DNA from: CAITNM01 sp964446295
GTDB lineage: Bacteria > Pseudomonadota > Alphaproteobacteria > Paracaedibacterales > CAITNM01
Direction of reading: 5' to 3'
DNA length: 13,981 bases
Assembly: GCA_964446295.1 (NCBI GenBank)
Contig: CAYUNR010000038.1
Span: 1 to 13,981 of the forward strand
Shown: positions 12,746-13,981 of the stretch, piece after piece
How positions within the stretch are numbered: the stretch's first letter is position 1
Layout of the letters: each line of letters opens with the position of its first letter
Made by a program: the position numbers and the translations under genes
Notes under the pieces: model-generated
Database searches by the model: none
Told to the model about the DNA's origin: nothing
Seen by the model: only the letters and a program-made list of their open reading frames with translations

Positions 12746-13369
12746 ATGAAAAAAGTTTTGCAAAAATGTGTTCCTGCCTTTTCTTTAATAGAAATGTCTA
12801 TCGTGCTAGTAGTAATTGGCATTATTGCTGGCGCCGTCTTTAAAGGGCAAGAGCTTTTAGAAAGTGCCAAAATTCGCTCTATTGTTCAAGATTTTCAACA
12901 TTATTCGTTATCAGTTGGCATGTATCAGGAAACTTATCAAGCACTTCCAGGGGATGATTCAAAAGCATCAATACATTTTACTGGTGCTGATTCCGGCGAT
13001 GGCAACGGGCAAATTACAGGAAAAGAACCAGACCTATTTTGGCAACATTTAAGCAAGGCTTCTATTCTTAATAGCGATACAACTCCCACATCAAAACTTG
13101 GTGGACATTATACCGTAGTATTCCAACCATCTGCAGAAATGCCTGGACACTGGTTTATGCTTTCTAAAGAGGGCGGGGCCGGCTTGCTCACGCCTAAGCA
13201 AGCGCAAACTTTGAAAAATAAAATTGACCAGGGGAATAATGCGATGAATCCAGGTCAAGGACAGTTAATTGTGAGAGATGCTTCAGGAGCATCAGGCAGA
13301 TGTGTAAATAATGGGCATTTAAATTTAGCAACAACAACGCCTGATTGTGTTGTCTATTATAAATTCTAA
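12746..13369 (+). CDS. Type IV prepilin-like (pseudopilin) protein
   Basis: 207 residues from the ATG at 12746. A short basic leader (MKKVLQKCVPA) is followed by FSLIEMSIVLVVIGIIAG, the class III signal cut by prepilin peptidase PilD before Phe and then N-methylated; Glu at mature +5 is conserved. The residue before the cut is Ala, not the usual Gly. The mature part has the LPGD and GDGNG motifs common in alphaproteobacterial and intracellular-bacterial prepilin-like proteins, and a C-terminal Cys pair (RCVNNGHLNLATTTPDC) that could close a disulphide loop. A GTG at 12725 would add seven residues but would sit at the predicted transcription start. No other pilus or type II secretion gene is nearby. 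Role could be pilus, secretion pseudopilus or DNA uptake. truB starts 4 bases after the stop. Confidence 0.85.
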   Translation: MKKVLQKCVPAFSLIEMSIVLVVIGIIAGAVFKGQELLESAKIRSIVQDFQHYSLSVGMYQETYQALPGDDSKASIHFTGADSGDGNGQITGKEPDLFWQHLSKASILNSDTTPTSKLGGHYTVVFQPSAEMPGHWFMLSKEGGAGLLTPKQAQTLKNKIDQGNNAMNPGQGQLIVRDASGASGRCVNNGHLNLATTTPDCVVYYKF

Positions 13370-13373
13370 TTCA

Positions 13374-13981
13374 ATGGATGGTTGGTTAATTCTTAATAAA
13401 TCTGAAGGGATGACATCTACCCAAGCGGGTGGCGCTGTAAAACGTCTATTTCATCAGAAAAAAATTGGTCACGCAGGAACTCTTGATCCTTTTGCTTGTG
13501 GAGTATTGCCCCTGGCATTGGGAGAAGCAACAAAAACCATGCCATTTTTAATGAACAGGCCTAAATCTTATAAATTCACTCTTTCTTTTGGCACTCAAAC
13601 AGCAACTGGTGATACTGAAGGTGAAGTAATTGCTACATCAGCGCATAGACCCACAATGCACGATTTAGAATCAGCTTTAAGTCTATTTACAGGATCAATA
13701 CAACAAACACCTTCAATTTATTCAGCAATAAAAATTAAAGGGAAGCCAGCATACGCAAGAGCACGAGCCGGTGAAGATATCGACATGCCTTCACGACAAG
13801 TTGAAATTTATGAACTTTCTTTGGAAAACTATGACGGAGAAAGTGCAACCCTTAATGTACGCTGTGGCACTGGCACCTATGTTCGATCATTAGGACGAGA
13901 CCTTGCGCTACACCTTGGGACAGTTGGGCATTTAGTAATGTTACAACGTACTTGTGTTGGTAATTTTAATTTAGATAGTGC
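13374..13981 (+). CDS. truB: tRNA pseudouridine(55) synthase TruB (partial, runs off the right edge)
   Basis: Converts U55 of the T loop of tRNAs to pseudouridine. The 202 visible codons are open. MDGWLILNKSEGMTSTQ is the TruB N-terminus, and GHAGTLDPFACGVLPLALGEATK (32-54) carries the catalytic Asp38. YSAIKIKGKPAYARARAGE near 121-139 and GTYVRSLGRDL near 166-176 complete the conserved set. Family length is about 300, so roughly a third is missing. The start is 4 bases after the prepilin stop with no Shine-Dalgarno, so it probably depends on translational coupling or read-through. The common neighbour rbfA is not upstream. Confidence 0.96.
   Translation, partial: MDGWLILNKSEGMTSTQAGGAVKRLFHQKKIGHAGTLDPFACGVLPLALGEATKTMPFLMNRPKSYKFTLSFGTQTATGDTEGEVIATSAHRPTMHDLESALSLFTGSIQQTPSIYSAIKIKGKPAYARARAGEDIDMPSRQVEIYELSLENYDGESATLNVRCGTGTYVRSLGRDLALHLGTVGHLVMLQRTCVGNFNLDS

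Overview
The window looks like chromosomal DNA from an AT-rich alphaproteobacterium. The evidence is the EF-Tu N-terminus ending in HCNIGTI, an alphaproteobacterial-type DnaK, bL20 and adenosine-kinase-like PfkB protein, tRNA genes that encode their own CCA ends, and a HrcA/CIRCE-type operator. The mix of core genes with secreted proteins of no recognised family and a class I polyhydroxyalkanoate synthase would suit a host-associated lineage such as Holosporales. That placement is an inference; no 16S rRNA gene is present.

Layout. Positions 1-2300 read leftward: dnaK, then tRNA-Gly(TCC), then the first 18 codons of tuf, which runs off the left edge. dnaK has a TTGATT/TATATT promoter with a CIRCE-like inverted repeat over the predicted transcription start. 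Positions 2378-4821 read rightward: a secreted HAD-like protein lacking expected catalytic residues, pgsA (phosphatidylglycerophosphate synthase), an overlapping or abutting flippase-like membrane protein, and tRNA-Gly(GCC). Positions 4844-7416 read leftward: a small secreted helical protein, tRNA-Leu(TAA) and phaC. Positions 7594-10420 read rightward: promoter, leader, rpmI, rplT, a strong hairpin terminator, then a 660-residue exported Ala-rich protein with coiled coils and a 60-bp tandem repeat, closed by a second strong terminator. A Bcr/CflA-type efflux gene (10397-11575, leftward) converges on that terminator. From 11685 to the right edge come a PfkB-family kinase, an orphan type IV prepilin-like gene and the start of truB, all rightward.

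How the genes fit together. Most of the window is housekeeping: protein folding (DnaK), translation (tuf, rpmI, rplT, truB, three tRNAs), phospholipid synthesis (pgsA), nucleoside or sugar phosphorylation (PfkB) and carbon storage (PhaC). Four proteins appear to leave the cytoplasm by a signal or prepilin peptide: the HAD-like protein, the small helical protein, the Ala-rich repeat protein and the prepilin. They are the accessory component and the least explained part. I did not see a multi-gene defence, mobile or biosynthetic system, and no insertion sequence, CRISPR array or phage gene. The most informative observations are the CIRCE operator on dnaK, the degenerate HAD protein, the repeat-bearing exported protein, and the lone prepilin with Ala before its cleavage site.
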